Part shown: positions 37,701-45,690 of the stretch, in pieces | Position numbering within the stretch: the stretch's first letter is position 1 | Layout of the letters: each line of letters starts with the position of its first letter | Source: Algoriphagus sp. | GTDB taxonomy: Bacteria; Bacteroidota; Bacteroidia; Cytophagales; Cyclobacteriaceae | DNA length: 64,000 nucleotides | NCBI RefSeq assembly: GCF_024305035.1 | Contig: NZ_JAMWZB010000007.1 | Span: 93,278 to 157,277 of the forward strand | Direction: 5' to 3' | Made by a program: the position numbers and the translations under genes | The notes under the pieces: model-generated | Seen by the model: the letters and a program-made list of their open reading frames with translations, nothing else | The model's database searches: none | Told to the model about the DNA's origin: nothing

Positions 37701-38413
37701 TGGATTACAAACTTAACATGACTCAACTTTTTGACGGATATCCGGGCCATGAGCATTCAATTCCGATTTACCCCCTTTACTCAGATGTCACCAAAACGAT
37801 AGCCGAAAGTAAGATGGCAGTGACTCCAACTCTGCTGGTTTCCTATGGCGGTCCTTGGGCGGAAAACTATTTCTACACGACCGAAAGTCCACTTCACGAC
37901 CCTAAATTAAATCGCTTTACTCCCTATAATGAGATGAATTCCAAAGCCCGAAGAAGGGTTGGTGGACTTGGTGGCTGGTTTGCACCGGAAGATCACGTAT
38001 TTGAAGATCACGCACGCGGCATCAATGACATTGTCAAGCAAGGCGGTTTGGCCGGAGTGGGATCACATGGTCAGCTTCAGGGATTGGGCTACCACTGGGA
38101 ACTCTGGTCGGTAGCCAGCGGAGGAATGAGTCCAATGGATGCCCTTGGTACAGCAACAATTCTAGGAGCTGAAGCGCTGGGATTGGATCAGGAACTGGGC
38201 AGCATCGAAGTAGGGAAATTGGCAGATTTGGTCATCATGGATGGGAATCCTCTGGAAAATATTCGAAACACCAATACCATTTCTCATGTGGTGAAAAACG
38301 GAAGACTTTACGATGGGAATACACTCGATGAAATTCTTCCTAATCCCCGAAAACTTGATGTCAGCCCTTGGACTAAACCTGCGCCTAAAGTAACCACACC
38401 TTTGACGTATTAA
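34793..38413 (+). CDS. PD40-propeller amidohydrolase fusion, exported
   Basis: A 1206-residue protein with an N-terminal signal-like helix. Residues about 60-560 carry PD40/TolB-type propeller blades (VSPDGKTIAFDL, FSPDGEKILFTSD, WSPDGDYIVVA, PSPDGKKLAFTV). Residues about 692-772 are a Lys/Ala/Asp/Ser-rich helical linker with repeats of KADS and KAEKK. The rest is an amidohydrolase (imidazolonepropionase-like) domain with metal motif THAHMWP (H848, H850) and the typical end GSIEVGKLADLVIMDGNPLENI. Such fusions occur in Bacteroidota, and the substrate is probably a peptide or cyclic amide outside the cytoplasm. A strong terminator follows. Confidence 0.92.
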   Translation: MRKIILPKLALAFTLFSMSALNSQSLLALEFSPYNPLLQNDSTKKDSLDYPKFKELPLKPEREVKFTTSEGTWMSLDVSPDGKTIAFDLMGDIYTIPIEGGKATPITSGMAYETHPRFSPDGEKILFTSDRAGSDNLWYIDLVKKDTVQVTKDKNGDVPGAAWSPDGDYIVVAKGRRITKLWMYHKDGGGGIQLNPDPSGMKTIDPVVSPDGKKVYFSHRNGAWNYNALLPQYQIGTYDLEEGKITSISSRYGSAFTPTLSKDGKWMAYGSRYDDKTGLIIRDMETGDERWLAYPVQRDEQESIAPQGVLPAMSFTPDSQHLIASYGGKIWKLPVDGSSAREIAFEAEVKLAMGPRLYFNYAIKDTTAKLATQIRDAVPSPDGKKLAFTVLNRLYVMDYPDGNPKRISNHNFTEAMPSWSPDGSKLVFTTWDESEGGNLYTAQVNGNPNVTKITQESALYMGPVWSPNNRIVVFKGPNRVQFEAEGPGVNGSEAELVWMPAAGGGFTKIMDAGNYGNAHFTKDPDRIYLNGPGGTLLSVNWEGHDQKEHVKIKGITPFGSVADPHAGHDHDAELEDFKYVFGKPISTASVLNYCMLPEGVSAQEPQMQPASASTILMAPEGNKALAQVNNNVYIVTVPQVGKTPTINVGEPKSSNFPSRQLTEIGGEWPAWEANGKKVHWSLGNGHWVYDIARAESLEDSVKAAKKAKMLAEADSVSTLKAQGEEAVRRADSLAKAEKKRIDSLFKADKALAKADSIHKAEQKEKENYQPEERQVKVYFAKDTPKGSILLKNARIITMNGDRVIENGDILIENNRIKSIGETGTLQAGNAAVVDVSGKTITPGFIDTHAHMWPTWNLHKNSVWIYAANLAYGVTTTRDPQTATTDVLTYADMVEAGMVPGPRVYSTGPGVGYWMYNLKSEEQTKNVLKQYSKYYNTQYIKMYLVGNRQHRQWVIMAAKEQELMPTTEGGLDYKLNMTQLFDGYPGHEHSIPIYPLYSDVTKTIAESKMAVTPTLLVSYGGPWAENYFYTTESPLHDPKLNRFTPYNEMNSKARRRVGGLGGWFAPEDHVFEDHARGINDIVKQGGLAGVGSHGQLQGLGYHWELWSVASGGMSPMDALGTATILGAEALGLDQELGSIEVGKLADLVIMDGNPLENIRNTNTISHVVKNGRLYDGNTLDEILPNPRKLDVSPWTKPAPKVTTPLTY

Positions 38414-38471
38414 CTTAAAAATCAAATGGGATGGAGTAAAACTAAAGCCCAAAACCCGAACTGACTTACAA

Positions 38472-38507
38472 AAAGCCCACCTCAAGTTTGGAGGTGGGCT
38501 TTAATTT
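38472..38507 (+). terminator. Rho-independent terminator after amidohydrolase
   Basis: A perfect 12-base stem AAAGCCCACCTC / GAGGTGGGCTTT with a seven-base loop is followed by AATTT. Confidence 0.85.
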
Positions 38508-38581
38508 GATTTAATTACTTAAGAGTTTGTGCTACTAGATCAAACAAATTACACCAAATTATCTACACCTTGTGATCACGA

Positions 38582-39475
38582 ATGGTAAATAGCCTAAAAC
38601 AAGTCGATTGGAGATCGATTTTTTCCCTCTCTTCACTGAGTTATACGGTGATTGGTGTCGCTTTTGCAGCAATTGCATTGGAAGCATTTATGCTCCCAAA
38701 TAAATTTTTGGATGGAGGAGTGACAGGTATTGCCATTTTGGTCAATTTGGGCTTTGGGATCAATTTAAACCTCCTTTTGGTCTTGATCAATTTACCCTTT
38801 CTCTGGATGGCTTGGCAAAAAATTGGAGAAACCTTTGCCATCCAATCTGGTCTTTCGATTTTTCTTTTGGTCGCCGTTCTTCACTTTCTAGAAGTTCCCG
38901 CGGTGACTGAGGACAAAGTATTGGCCGCTTTTTTTGGAGGATTTTTGATGGGAATGGGAATCGGATTGATAATCCGAGGAGGAGGATTAATTGATGGATT
39001 TGAAGTCATTACCGAGTATGTAGAAAAAAACTCACCGCTTTCTGCAAGTGAAATCACGATTTTCCTCAATTCTATCCTGATGCTATCAGCCGCTTTTGTT
39101 TTTGGCATAGAGCCTGCTATGTATTCTATACTCACCTATTTTACGGCGATTAAAACCACCGATTATGTGGTAGAGGGGTTTGAAGAATATACTGCCCTGA
39201 CCATCATTTCCAAAGAGGATGAAAAAGTAAAAGAGTTGATAGTCAAAGAATTTAACAAAGCGATTTCGGTTTACAAAGGGGAGCGCGGCTACTTACCGGA
39301 GACCTTTCATATCAAGCATCCTTGTGACATCATCATGACTGTGGTAACCCGGTTGGAGGTACATCGGATCAAACTCGCCATTCAAGAAATAGACCCAAAA
39401 GCCTTTTTCTATGTTCAAACGATCAAAGAAGTCAAAGGTGGAATCATCAAAAAAGTTGGTAAAAAACACGTCTGA
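38582..39475 (+). CDS. YitT family membrane protein (DUF2179)
   Basis: A 297-residue protein. The first 200 residues hold five or six helices with the YitT-type motifs LPNKFLDGGVTGIAIL and IIRGGGLIDGFEVI. The final 90 residues form a cytoplasmic DUF2179 domain with TALTIISKEDEKVKELIV and a GER-G-Y segment. YitT proteins are inner-membrane proteins whose transported substrate is not established. The stop codon overlaps the start of the next gene (TGATG), so the HD phosphohydrolase is translationally coupled. Confidence 0.88.
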   Translation: MVNSLKQVDWRSIFSLSSLSYTVIGVAFAAIALEAFMLPNKFLDGGVTGIAILVNLGFGINLNLLLVLINLPFLWMAWQKIGETFAIQSGLSIFLLVAVLHFLEVPAVTEDKVLAAFFGGFLMGMGIGLIIRGGGLIDGFEVITEYVEKNSPLSASEITIFLNSILMLSAAFVFGIEPAMYSILTYFTAIKTTDYVVEGFEEYTALTIISKEDEKVKELIVKEFNKAISVYKGERGYLPETFHIKHPCDIIMTVVTRLEVHRIKLAIQEIDPKAFFYVQTIKEVKGGIIKKVGKKHV

Positions 39476-40056
39476 TGGATTTTGAAGAATTGAAACATAC
39501 CGTCTTCAGAGATATTCTGAAACGACTCCCAAAACACCTGACCTATCACAGTATAACGCACACCGAATATGTGATGGAAAAGGCAGAGTTTTTCGGAAGA
39601 ATTGAAAAGCTACCTGCTGAAGAACTCCTTTTATTAAAAATAGCTGCACTTTTTCACGATACGGGATTCATCGAAAACCCCAAAAACCACGAAGAAATTG
39701 GATGCCGAATTGCTCAAGATTATCTAAAAGAGGAACTATCCGACAGAGATTTAAAAATGATCTTTGGGATGATCATGGCCACCAAAATCCCCCAATCGCC
39801 ACGAAACTTGTTGGAGCGAATTCTTGCCGATGCGGATCTGGAATATTTAGGGACCGATCAATTTCAAAATCAAGGAGAAGCGCTTTTTGAGGAATTGAAA
39901 TACTTTAATCCTGAGCTTACCGAGACACAATGGAACGAACTTCAGCTTTCCTTTTTGGAAAAACACCAATACCATACAGATTTTTGTAAAAAATACAGGG
40001 AGCCTGTCAAGCAGGAAAACCTGCAAAAGGTCAAAGATGCCTTAGCCCAAACTTAA
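39475..40056 (+). CDS. HD domain phosphohydrolase
   Basis: A 193-residue metal-dependent phosphohydrolase of the HD superfamily. H25 and H29 in YHSITHT precede the signature H61-D62 in ALFHDTGF, and the later Asp in LADADLEYLG completes the metal site. HD proteins of this size hydrolyse nucleotides or phosphorylated small molecules, and the substrate is unknown. It starts inside the stop of the YitT gene, pointing to a shared role at the membrane. Its stop overlaps the stop of the convergent eboF gene by two bases (TTAA), with no terminator between. Confidence 0.88.
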   Translation: MDFEELKHTVFRDILKRLPKHLTYHSITHTEYVMEKAEFFGRIEKLPAEELLLLKIAALFHDTGFIENPKNHEEIGCRIAQDYLKEELSDRDLKMIFGMIMATKIPQSPRNLLERILADADLEYLGTDQFQNQGEALFEELKYFNPELTETQWNELQLSFLEKHQYHTDFCKKYREPVKQENLQKVKDALAQT

Positions 40057-41423
40057 GCCTTTAAGGCCCGATAAATCAGCTCGAAAACTTCGGTTGGCTG
40101 AATCGTGTTTTTAGCGTTCAAACTCGTATTTGAAACAAAAACAGGTTTATCCTCATCCGATTCCGGAATCCGCCCATGTGCACCCTTTACCAATGTTGCA
40201 TCGAGTGGAATCACATCCATCAAATAACGGAAACCCAATTTTTTCTTTAGCACTTTTGAACCCACTTTGAGTAAGGGAACTTTGATTTTGGGATCCAAAA
40301 TCAACTCTACCGGATCATAACCCGGTTTGCGATGAATATCCACACAGCGTGCATAATCCGGAGCCTTTTTATCATCCATCCAAAAATAGTAAGTAAACCA
40401 AGAATCCTTATCGGCAACGACGACCAAATCCCCAGATCGCTCATGATCCAAACCGTAGGCCTTCTGTGCCTTTTTATCCAACACCTGTTCGATTCCCGGC
40501 GTATTTTCCAGTAGACCTTTAACCTGACTGTACAGGTTCTGATCTTGGATATGCACATGGGCTACCTGATGATCTGCTACTGCAAACGCCTGCGAAGTTC
40601 CCGCATCCAGCGTCTCAAGCCCCAATTCATTTTTCACCTGAATCCATCCCGCTGAGCGCAGAAGTCGATTAATGTGGATAGGTTTGCTGACCGAGGTAAT
40701 TCCATATTCGGATAGCAGAATCACTTCAGCGCCTCGATTTTCGAAATAGGTAATTAAATCCTGAGCAACTGCATCAATCTCTTGAAGGCTTTTGCCGATT
40801 TTTTCAAAATCAATCCCGTATTTCTGAAGGGCGTAATCTAGGTGGGGAAGATAGATTAAATTTAGAGTTGGATTGTGCCATTCATCCACCTTTTTGGCCG
40901 CATCAGCAATCCACTGAGTGGAGCTGATATTCGCATTGGGTCCCCAAAAGGAGAAAAGCGGAAACTGCCCGAGCTCCTGTTGAAGTCGATCCCGAAGCTC
41001 CATAGGCTGGCTATGACAATCGGGTAGTTTTCTTCCATCAGCTGGATAAAGTGGTCTTGGCGTCACCGCATAGTCCACTGTGGAGTACATATTATACCAC
41101 CAAAATAGGTTGGCACAAGTAAATTCAGGGTTTTCGGATTTGAGTTTATCCCAGATTTTGGGCGACTGGACGAGTCGGTTGGATTGTCTCCAAAATTTGA
41201 TTTCACATTCATCCTGAAAATACCAGCCATTTCCGACGATGCCATGTTCATTCGGCATTTTTCCGGTCAGGTAAACCGACTGGGCCGAGCAGGTTACCGC
41301 AGGAAGCACCGGTTCGATGACCGAATGTTGTTTTTTGTCGATCCAAGATTTCAAAAAAGGCGTATGCTCCCCGATGACTCGGGAGGAAAGTGCTACAATA
41401 TCAATGACTACGGTTTTCTTCAT
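40053..41423 (-). CDS. eboF: EboF: alkaline phosphatase superfamily protein (type I phosphodiesterase-like)
   Basis: I place the start at 41423 (MKKTVVIDIVALSSR), giving 456 residues and a four-base ATGA overlap with eboE; the longer frame would run through eboE. The fold is that of nucleotide pyrophosphatases/phosphodiesterases: D8 as first metal ligand, the nucleophile Thr/Ser in PAVTCSAQSVYLTGKMPNEHG (around T44), the HLDY motif mid-chain, LSEYGI and a C-terminal KGAHG. It is the last gene of the ebo operon. In this operon EboF is usually assumed to act on a phosphorylated or phosphodiester-linked intermediate; its substrate is not known. Confidence 0.88.
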   Translation of the reverse strand: MKKTVVIDIVALSSRVIGEHTPFLKSWIDKKQHSVIEPVLPAVTCSAQSVYLTGKMPNEHGIVGNGWYFQDECEIKFWRQSNRLVQSPKIWDKLKSENPEFTCANLFWWYNMYSTVDYAVTPRPLYPADGRKLPDCHSQPMELRDRLQQELGQFPLFSFWGPNANISSTQWIADAAKKVDEWHNPTLNLIYLPHLDYALQKYGIDFEKIGKSLQEIDAVAQDLITYFENRGAEVILLSEYGITSVSKPIHINRLLRSAGWIQVKNELGLETLDAGTSQAFAVADHQVAHVHIQDQNLYSQVKGLLENTPGIEQVLDKKAQKAYGLDHERSGDLVVVADKDSWFTYYFWMDDKKAPDYARCVDIHRKPGYDPVELILDPKIKVPLLKVGSKVLKKKLGFRYLMDVIPLDATLVKGAHGRIPESDEDKPVFVSNTSLNAKNTIQPTEVFELIYRALKA

Positions 41424-42628
41424 AAGAGTTTCAATTGCGGAATCACCCAGGCTAACTCCCGGCTGATGGTTTCTGCCAATGGCAATCGCTCCGAGGGTGG
41501 CAAAACTTCCCAAGTATAGGTCTCTACTTCAAGATGATTGCAAGTTTCAGGATGACCTTTGAGAAATCCCAAAACCTCCGAGATAACTGCATGGGTAGAT
41601 TCAAAATCCTCGTATTTAGGATTATAAACGGGGACATGAAAATGAATTCTCCATTCCTCTTCCTTGGCTAAGCTTAGATTCTCCAAAGCCTCAGGAAGAT
41701 CGCAGTAAGCCACATGTTCTCCATCCGCTTTACGCCCAACCACTTGATGTAGGTAAGTGGACTCTGCAAAAGCCAAAAGTTTTGACTTCAACAGCTCACG
41801 ATCCTGATCTAAGTTCACTTTCAGTGCCGCGGAAAGCTGGACCTTACCCACTTTAATTCCCGCTTTTCTAAATTTGGCAAACGTCTCCAAAGGCTTTTCG
41901 TAAACAAGGGCAAAATGACAGACATCATAGCAAACCTGAATGTGTTTGTAGATTAATTTTTCTGCTTCAGGTTCAGAAATTTCCATCGACGCGGAAAGAA
42001 GCTTTGCCCCGACCGGAATCAACCAAGCTTCAAAAAGCCAGATCATTTCATCTGAATTTTCTAAAATACCATCCGGTTCTGGCTCCATATCGAGGTGTAA
42101 AAACTTACCGCTATTTGTTTCGATTTGAGCCAACTCAGCCACTACCTCCATCAGATTTTCAGTAGCAGCTTTCATTAACCGGGTACGATCCGATTCACTT
42201 TCTTGCCAATGACGATACGAAATAGGAGATGTAGAAATCCCCCCATCCACTCCCTTTGGAAGCAATTGACTTAAAATCCGAAAAGATCGGATGGTATAAT
42301 CCTTTCTTTCGACAGTACTCCAATCCGGTGCATGAACTTGATCTTTGACTACCGTACGATGAAAATCCGCATACGGAAATCCATTGAGGGTAAACACGTA
42401 GGCATTGGCCGAATTCAGCCAGGATTTGAACTCCGCGAGTTTATCCTTCGCTTCCAATTCCAAACTTGCTTCATGGGAAAGTCGCAAGCCGATCCCAAAA
42501 GGCCCTTCAAATTGAAGGGTTTCCCTCACTTGAGGGATATATCGACGAAGGTTGTCAAAAGTGGCTGCCCAGCTTTCTCCCGGGTGAATATTGCTGCAGT
42601 AACTTAAATGACGGGTATCGATTTGCAT
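41420..42628 (-). CDS. eboE: EboE: TIM-barrel metabolite traffic protein
   Basis: A 402-residue protein of the sugar phosphate isomerase/epimerase-like TIM-barrel fold. It begins with the EboE hallmark HLSYCSNIHPGESW and has barrel strands such as AYVFTLNGFPYADFH, FLHLDMEPEPDG, VCYDVCHFALVY and RIHFHVPVYNP, whose His, Asp and Glu residues can bind a metal. The start codon lies one base after the eboD stop and its end overlaps eboF, so the three are translated together. The family is part of the ebo export cluster; the reaction is not known. Confidence 0.9.
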   Translation of the reverse strand: MQIDTRHLSYCSNIHPGESWAATFDNLRRYIPQVRETLQFEGPFGIGLRLSHEASLELEAKDKLAEFKSWLNSANAYVFTLNGFPYADFHRTVVKDQVHAPDWSTVERKDYTIRSFRILSQLLPKGVDGGISTSPISYRHWQESESDRTRLMKAATENLMEVVAELAQIETNSGKFLHLDMEPEPDGILENSDEMIWLFEAWLIPVGAKLLSASMEISEPEAEKLIYKHIQVCYDVCHFALVYEKPLETFAKFRKAGIKVGKVQLSAALKVNLDQDRELLKSKLLAFAESTYLHQVVGRKADGEHVAYCDLPEALENLSLAKEEEWRIHFHVPVYNPKYEDFESTHAVISEVLGFLKGHPETCNHLEVETYTWEVLPPSERLPLAETISRELAWVIPQLKLL

Positions 42629-42629
42629 C

Positions 42630-43778
42630 TTAACGGAGACTTAATTTTCTAGACTTTTCTTGAAGAAAGCTGACTGATTTTTGAATCAAGTGATCATCCA
42701 TTTCATGAACCTCCACTCCTTTTCCGAGTTGTTCCAACAGCATGATGGTTAATTGCCCTCCCAAATGCTCCTGAAATTCCCGAAGGCCTTGCAGGAGATT
42801 TTCTGCCGATAATTCAGGTTCATAAAGCGAAAAGCCCAAACCCTGAATCAGTTCCAATATTCGCATTAAATCCTGTTTGGAAATCCAACCCAAAAGATGA
42901 GAATAAGTCGAATCTAATGCAATTCCAATCGCTACTGCTTCTCCATGACGAATGCGATAGGCACTCAAATGCTCCAGTTTGTGCGCTGCCCAATGCCCAA
43001 AATCCAGCGGACGGGAAGAGCCCTGCTCAAACGGATCTTTTCCTGCAATGTGGGCCATATGCATTTTTGCACAGCGGATGATTTGGGTTTTCATCGCTTC
43101 CATGTCTCGGGTGGCCATCGCCTTTTGATGTTTTTCCAGCCACTCAAAAAAATTGAGATCTTTGATCAAGGCCACTTTTAAGGCTTCTGAAATTCCCGAT
43201 CGCCAGTCTCGATCATCCAGGGTTTTGAGAAAATTAAAGTCATTCAAAACTGCCACGGGTGTGGTAAATGTCCCCAGGTAGTTTTTCTTCCCAAAGAAAT
43301 TGATGCTGTTCTTGACACCCACTCCGGAGTCGTTTTGGGAAAGCACAGTGGTTGGAATTCGAATCAGCCGAATGCCTCGATGGGAAATCGCTGCGGCAAA
43401 ACCCACCATGTCTAACACTGCTCCCCCACCTATTGCCACGATGTAGGCATGCCGATCAATTCCAAACTCATGGGTAGCCTGTACGATTTGTTGATACACC
43501 GTAGGATCATTTTTGCAGGCCTCTCCACCGGGAACTATTTTCGGTGAAGCACTAAGAAAAAAGTGCTTCTGATGTGCTTTTTGAAAGGCTTGAATTTGAT
43601 CGATGAGTGCTGGAAAAGCTTGGACTACGCCCTGATCAATCACAAAGTAAGTTTTATTCTTTTTCCCCTTTTCTAAAACATCCACAAATAGTGAATTGGA
43701 CGGGTCAAACAGATCCTCTGTAAAGCAGACCGGATACTGGAAAGTAACTGCAAAAGATTGCTGAAGGATGGTATTCAT
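42630..43778 (-). CDS. eboD: EboD: 3-dehydroquinate synthase-like protein
   Basis: A 382-residue protein of the dehydroquinate synthase (sugar phosphate cyclase) superfamily. The NAD-binding motif GGGAVLD is at residues 117-123 and RIPTTVLSQNDSGVGVKN follows. Metal-binding candidates are E198 in GISEALKV and H262/H266 in FGHWAAHKLEH. It has the residues expected of an active cyclase, but in the ebo operon it is not the shikimate enzyme: the N-terminus QQSFAVTFQYPVCFTEDLF is typical of EboD. The gene ends one base before eboE starts. Confidence 0.9.
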   Translation of the reverse strand: MNTILQQSFAVTFQYPVCFTEDLFDPSNSLFVDVLEKGKKNKTYFVIDQGVVQAFPALIDQIQAFQKAHQKHFFLSASPKIVPGGEACKNDPTVYQQIVQATHEFGIDRHAYIVAIGGGAVLDMVGFAAAISHRGIRLIRIPTTVLSQNDSGVGVKNSINFFGKKNYLGTFTTPVAVLNDFNFLKTLDDRDWRSGISEALKVALIKDLNFFEWLEKHQKAMATRDMEAMKTQIIRCAKMHMAHIAGKDPFEQGSSRPLDFGHWAAHKLEHLSAYRIRHGEAVAIGIALDSTYSHLLGWISKQDLMRILELIQGLGFSLYEPELSAENLLQGLREFQEHLGGQLTIMLLEQLGKGVEVHEMDDHLIQKSVSFLQEKSRKLSLR

Positions 43779-43830
43779 ACAAGGTTAATAGGTCTATTGA
43801 GGGGAAAGTTTCCCAAAGAAGTATATTTCC

Positions 43831-44745
43831 TTAGGTTACCGCAAATGCTTTGGCCAGCCACAAAGATAAGGGGAGCAGCAATAAAACGAGGACGCCAAAT
43901 TCCCAGCCTTGGAAGGCGGCTGTCAGCGATGCATTGACAATGATCAGAGAAATTACGGCAGCCTTGACGGATTTTCCGATCAATTGAGGACTTTGGGTTC
44001 GAATTGCACGGATAAGCGGTGGAAAAATCATGTAAGCGACCAAGCCTAGGAAGGGTATCACCTGCCAGAAGTTCGGATTTTGAATTTTGGCCAAAATTAG
44101 AATAGCGGTCAAAATGATCAAATACATAAAAAATCCAGCAAATAAAGAGCGCCTGTTTTTCCCATGTACTTCCCCTCTACTCACCATAGTAATCGCGGCC
44201 ACATAGATCAGAGGAAGGACCCCAATAGGCCATACCTTACCGAGGACCTCGGGGGCTACGGCAATTCCCAGCAGCAAATTCCCTGTGCGGCAAAGGCCCA
44301 TATTAATTGGACCAAAAATCCGCTGATGCTTTCCCCAATAATCGTAAATTAACGCACAAACCGAAACCGAAACAGCCAAAACCCCAGCCCATAAATTGAC
44401 CTGAAAAGCCGCTAAAACCCCTAAAACCAGCAAGAGAGTGGCCATCAAAATCGCACCGTTTTGGGAAGCTCTGCCACTGGGAATCGGGCGTTCCGGGCGC
44501 TCCACTGTATCCAGTTCTGCATCGGCAATATCATTGAAGGCAACCCCTCCTGCATAAAGCCCAATAGTACTGAGAGAAAGCCAAAGCAAATTTTGCCAGA
44601 AATCCCCAGCTCCCAACCTCCAATCTGAAATCAAGTAAACCCAGCCGCCAGCAATGGCAAAACCCGCCCAGATATCTGCAATCGCCGTGATCACATTTGC
44701 GGGGCGGGTGAGTTGCAAATAGGCGAAAAGTGCTCCTCGCTTCAT
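43831..44745 (-). CDS. eboC: EboC: UbiA-type prenyltransferase-like membrane protein
   Basis: A 304-residue inner-membrane protein with eight to nine helices. The first prenyl-diphosphate site NDIADAELD (residues 71-79, the N/D-D-x-x-D motif of UbiA enzymes) is followed by RPIPSGRAS, and LIYDYWGKH marks the second site. This indicates binding of a prenyl diphosphate through Mg2+. It is the only ebo gene with an obvious membrane domain in this operon, and it starts one base after the eboB stop. It may attach a lipid carrier to the exported metabolite. Confidence 0.92.
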   Translation of the reverse strand: MKRGALFAYLQLTRPANVITAIADIWAGFAIAGGWVYLISDWRLGAGDFWQNLLWLSLSTIGLYAGGVAFNDIADAELDTVERPERPIPSGRASQNGAILMATLLLVLGVLAAFQVNLWAGVLAVSVSVCALIYDYWGKHQRIFGPINMGLCRTGNLLLGIAVAPEVLGKVWPIGVLPLIYVAAITMVSRGEVHGKNRRSLFAGFFMYLIILTAILILAKIQNPNFWQVIPFLGLVAYMIFPPLIRAIRTQSPQLIGKSVKAAVISLIIVNASLTAAFQGWEFGVLVLLLLPLSLWLAKAFAVT

Positions 44746-44746
44746 G

Positions 44747-45658
44747 TTAGTTTTCTACTCGGTCAGCAGGTCCCTCCACTCGGGGTACCTGTCCCCCACG
44801 GAGCACAGAATTTCCTCCCAACTTTTTGGTCTGATCAATAGGCGGAGCGCTCAGCCAATCATTCTCGTCCATCTGTCCGGATAGCGAGAAAGCGGTGAGT
44901 GCATTACGATAGGTCACCAGCTCCACATGCTCCTCGGGAATACCCATTTTGCGCATCAAGTCTGCTGTTTTTGGCACAGCCAAGGGATCTGAAATCCCCC
45001 AATCTGCAGCTGAATTAACAATAATTCGTTCAGGACCATATTGTTTGACGATCTCTACCATGCGCTCCGACCCCATTTTGGTATGAGGATAAATCGTAAA
45101 ACCAGCCCAATACCCTCTGTCCAATACTTCCTTGACCGTCTCCTCATTATTATGATCGACTATGACCCAGCCTGGATCCATTCCATGCTCCTCAGCCACA
45201 TCCATGGAACGATAAGTCCCTTTTTTCTTGTCACGGTGTGGCGTATGGATCAGCACCGGCAAATCCACCTCTTTGGCCAATTCCAATTGCTCCCGATAAA
45301 AACGATCTTCCGCCTCGGTCTGATCATCGTATCCGATTTCACCGATCGCCACCACACCTTCTTTTCCAACATAAAGCGGAAGCAATTCCATCACCTGCTC
45401 GGCCAAGGGAATATTGTTGGCTTCCTTGGAGTTCAAGCCCATGGTGCAATAATGAACGATTCCAAATTGACTCGCACGAAACCGTTCCCAGCCTACAAGG
45501 GTACTGAAATAATCCTTGAAACTTCCTACTTCTGTCCGGGGCTGTCCCAGCCAAAAGGCGGGTTCGATGGTCGCTACAATTCCAGCCTTTTGCATCGCCT
45601 CGTAATCATCCGTTGTCCGGGATACCAGGTGAATATGTGGATCTATATATCTAGCCAT
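44747..45658 (-). CDS. eboB: EboB: TatD-like metal-dependent hydrolase
   Basis: A 303-residue TIM-barrel hydrolase. The metal motif HIH (H8, H10) stands at the N-terminus (RYIDPHIHLVSRTTDDYEA), IGEIGYDD supplies the Glu, LIHTPHRD and VIVDHNNEE the histidines and SAADWGISDP the Asp, as in the TatD/amidohydrolase superfamily. TatD proteins act as nucleases, but the EboB branch may hydrolyse a small metabolite. It lies 32 bases after eboA and one base before eboC. Confidence 0.9.
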   Translation of the reverse strand: MARYIDPHIHLVSRTTDDYEAMQKAGIVATIEPAFWLGQPRTEVGSFKDYFSTLVGWERFRASQFGIVHYCTMGLNSKEANNIPLAEQVMELLPLYVGKEGVVAIGEIGYDDQTEAEDRFYREQLELAKEVDLPVLIHTPHRDKKKGTYRSMDVAEEHGMDPGWVIVDHNNEETVKEVLDRGYWAGFTIYPHTKMGSERMVEIVKQYGPERIIVNSAADWGISDPLAVPKTADLMRKMGIPEEHVELVTYRNALTAFSLSGQMDENDWLSAPPIDQTKKLGGNSVLRGGQVPRVEGPADRVEN

Positions 45659-45690
45659 AACTTCTGTTTTTGTACGATTAAGTTTCTTTA

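Noticed and set aside
37043..37756. A 237-codon frame on the minus strand
   Set aside because: Antisense to the amidohydrolase domain, with no recognisable motif.
41424..41513. Upstream extension of eboF
   Set aside because: The extra 30 codons overlap the end of eboE in another frame; the Met at 41423 gives the normal start MKKTVVIDI and an ATGA junction.
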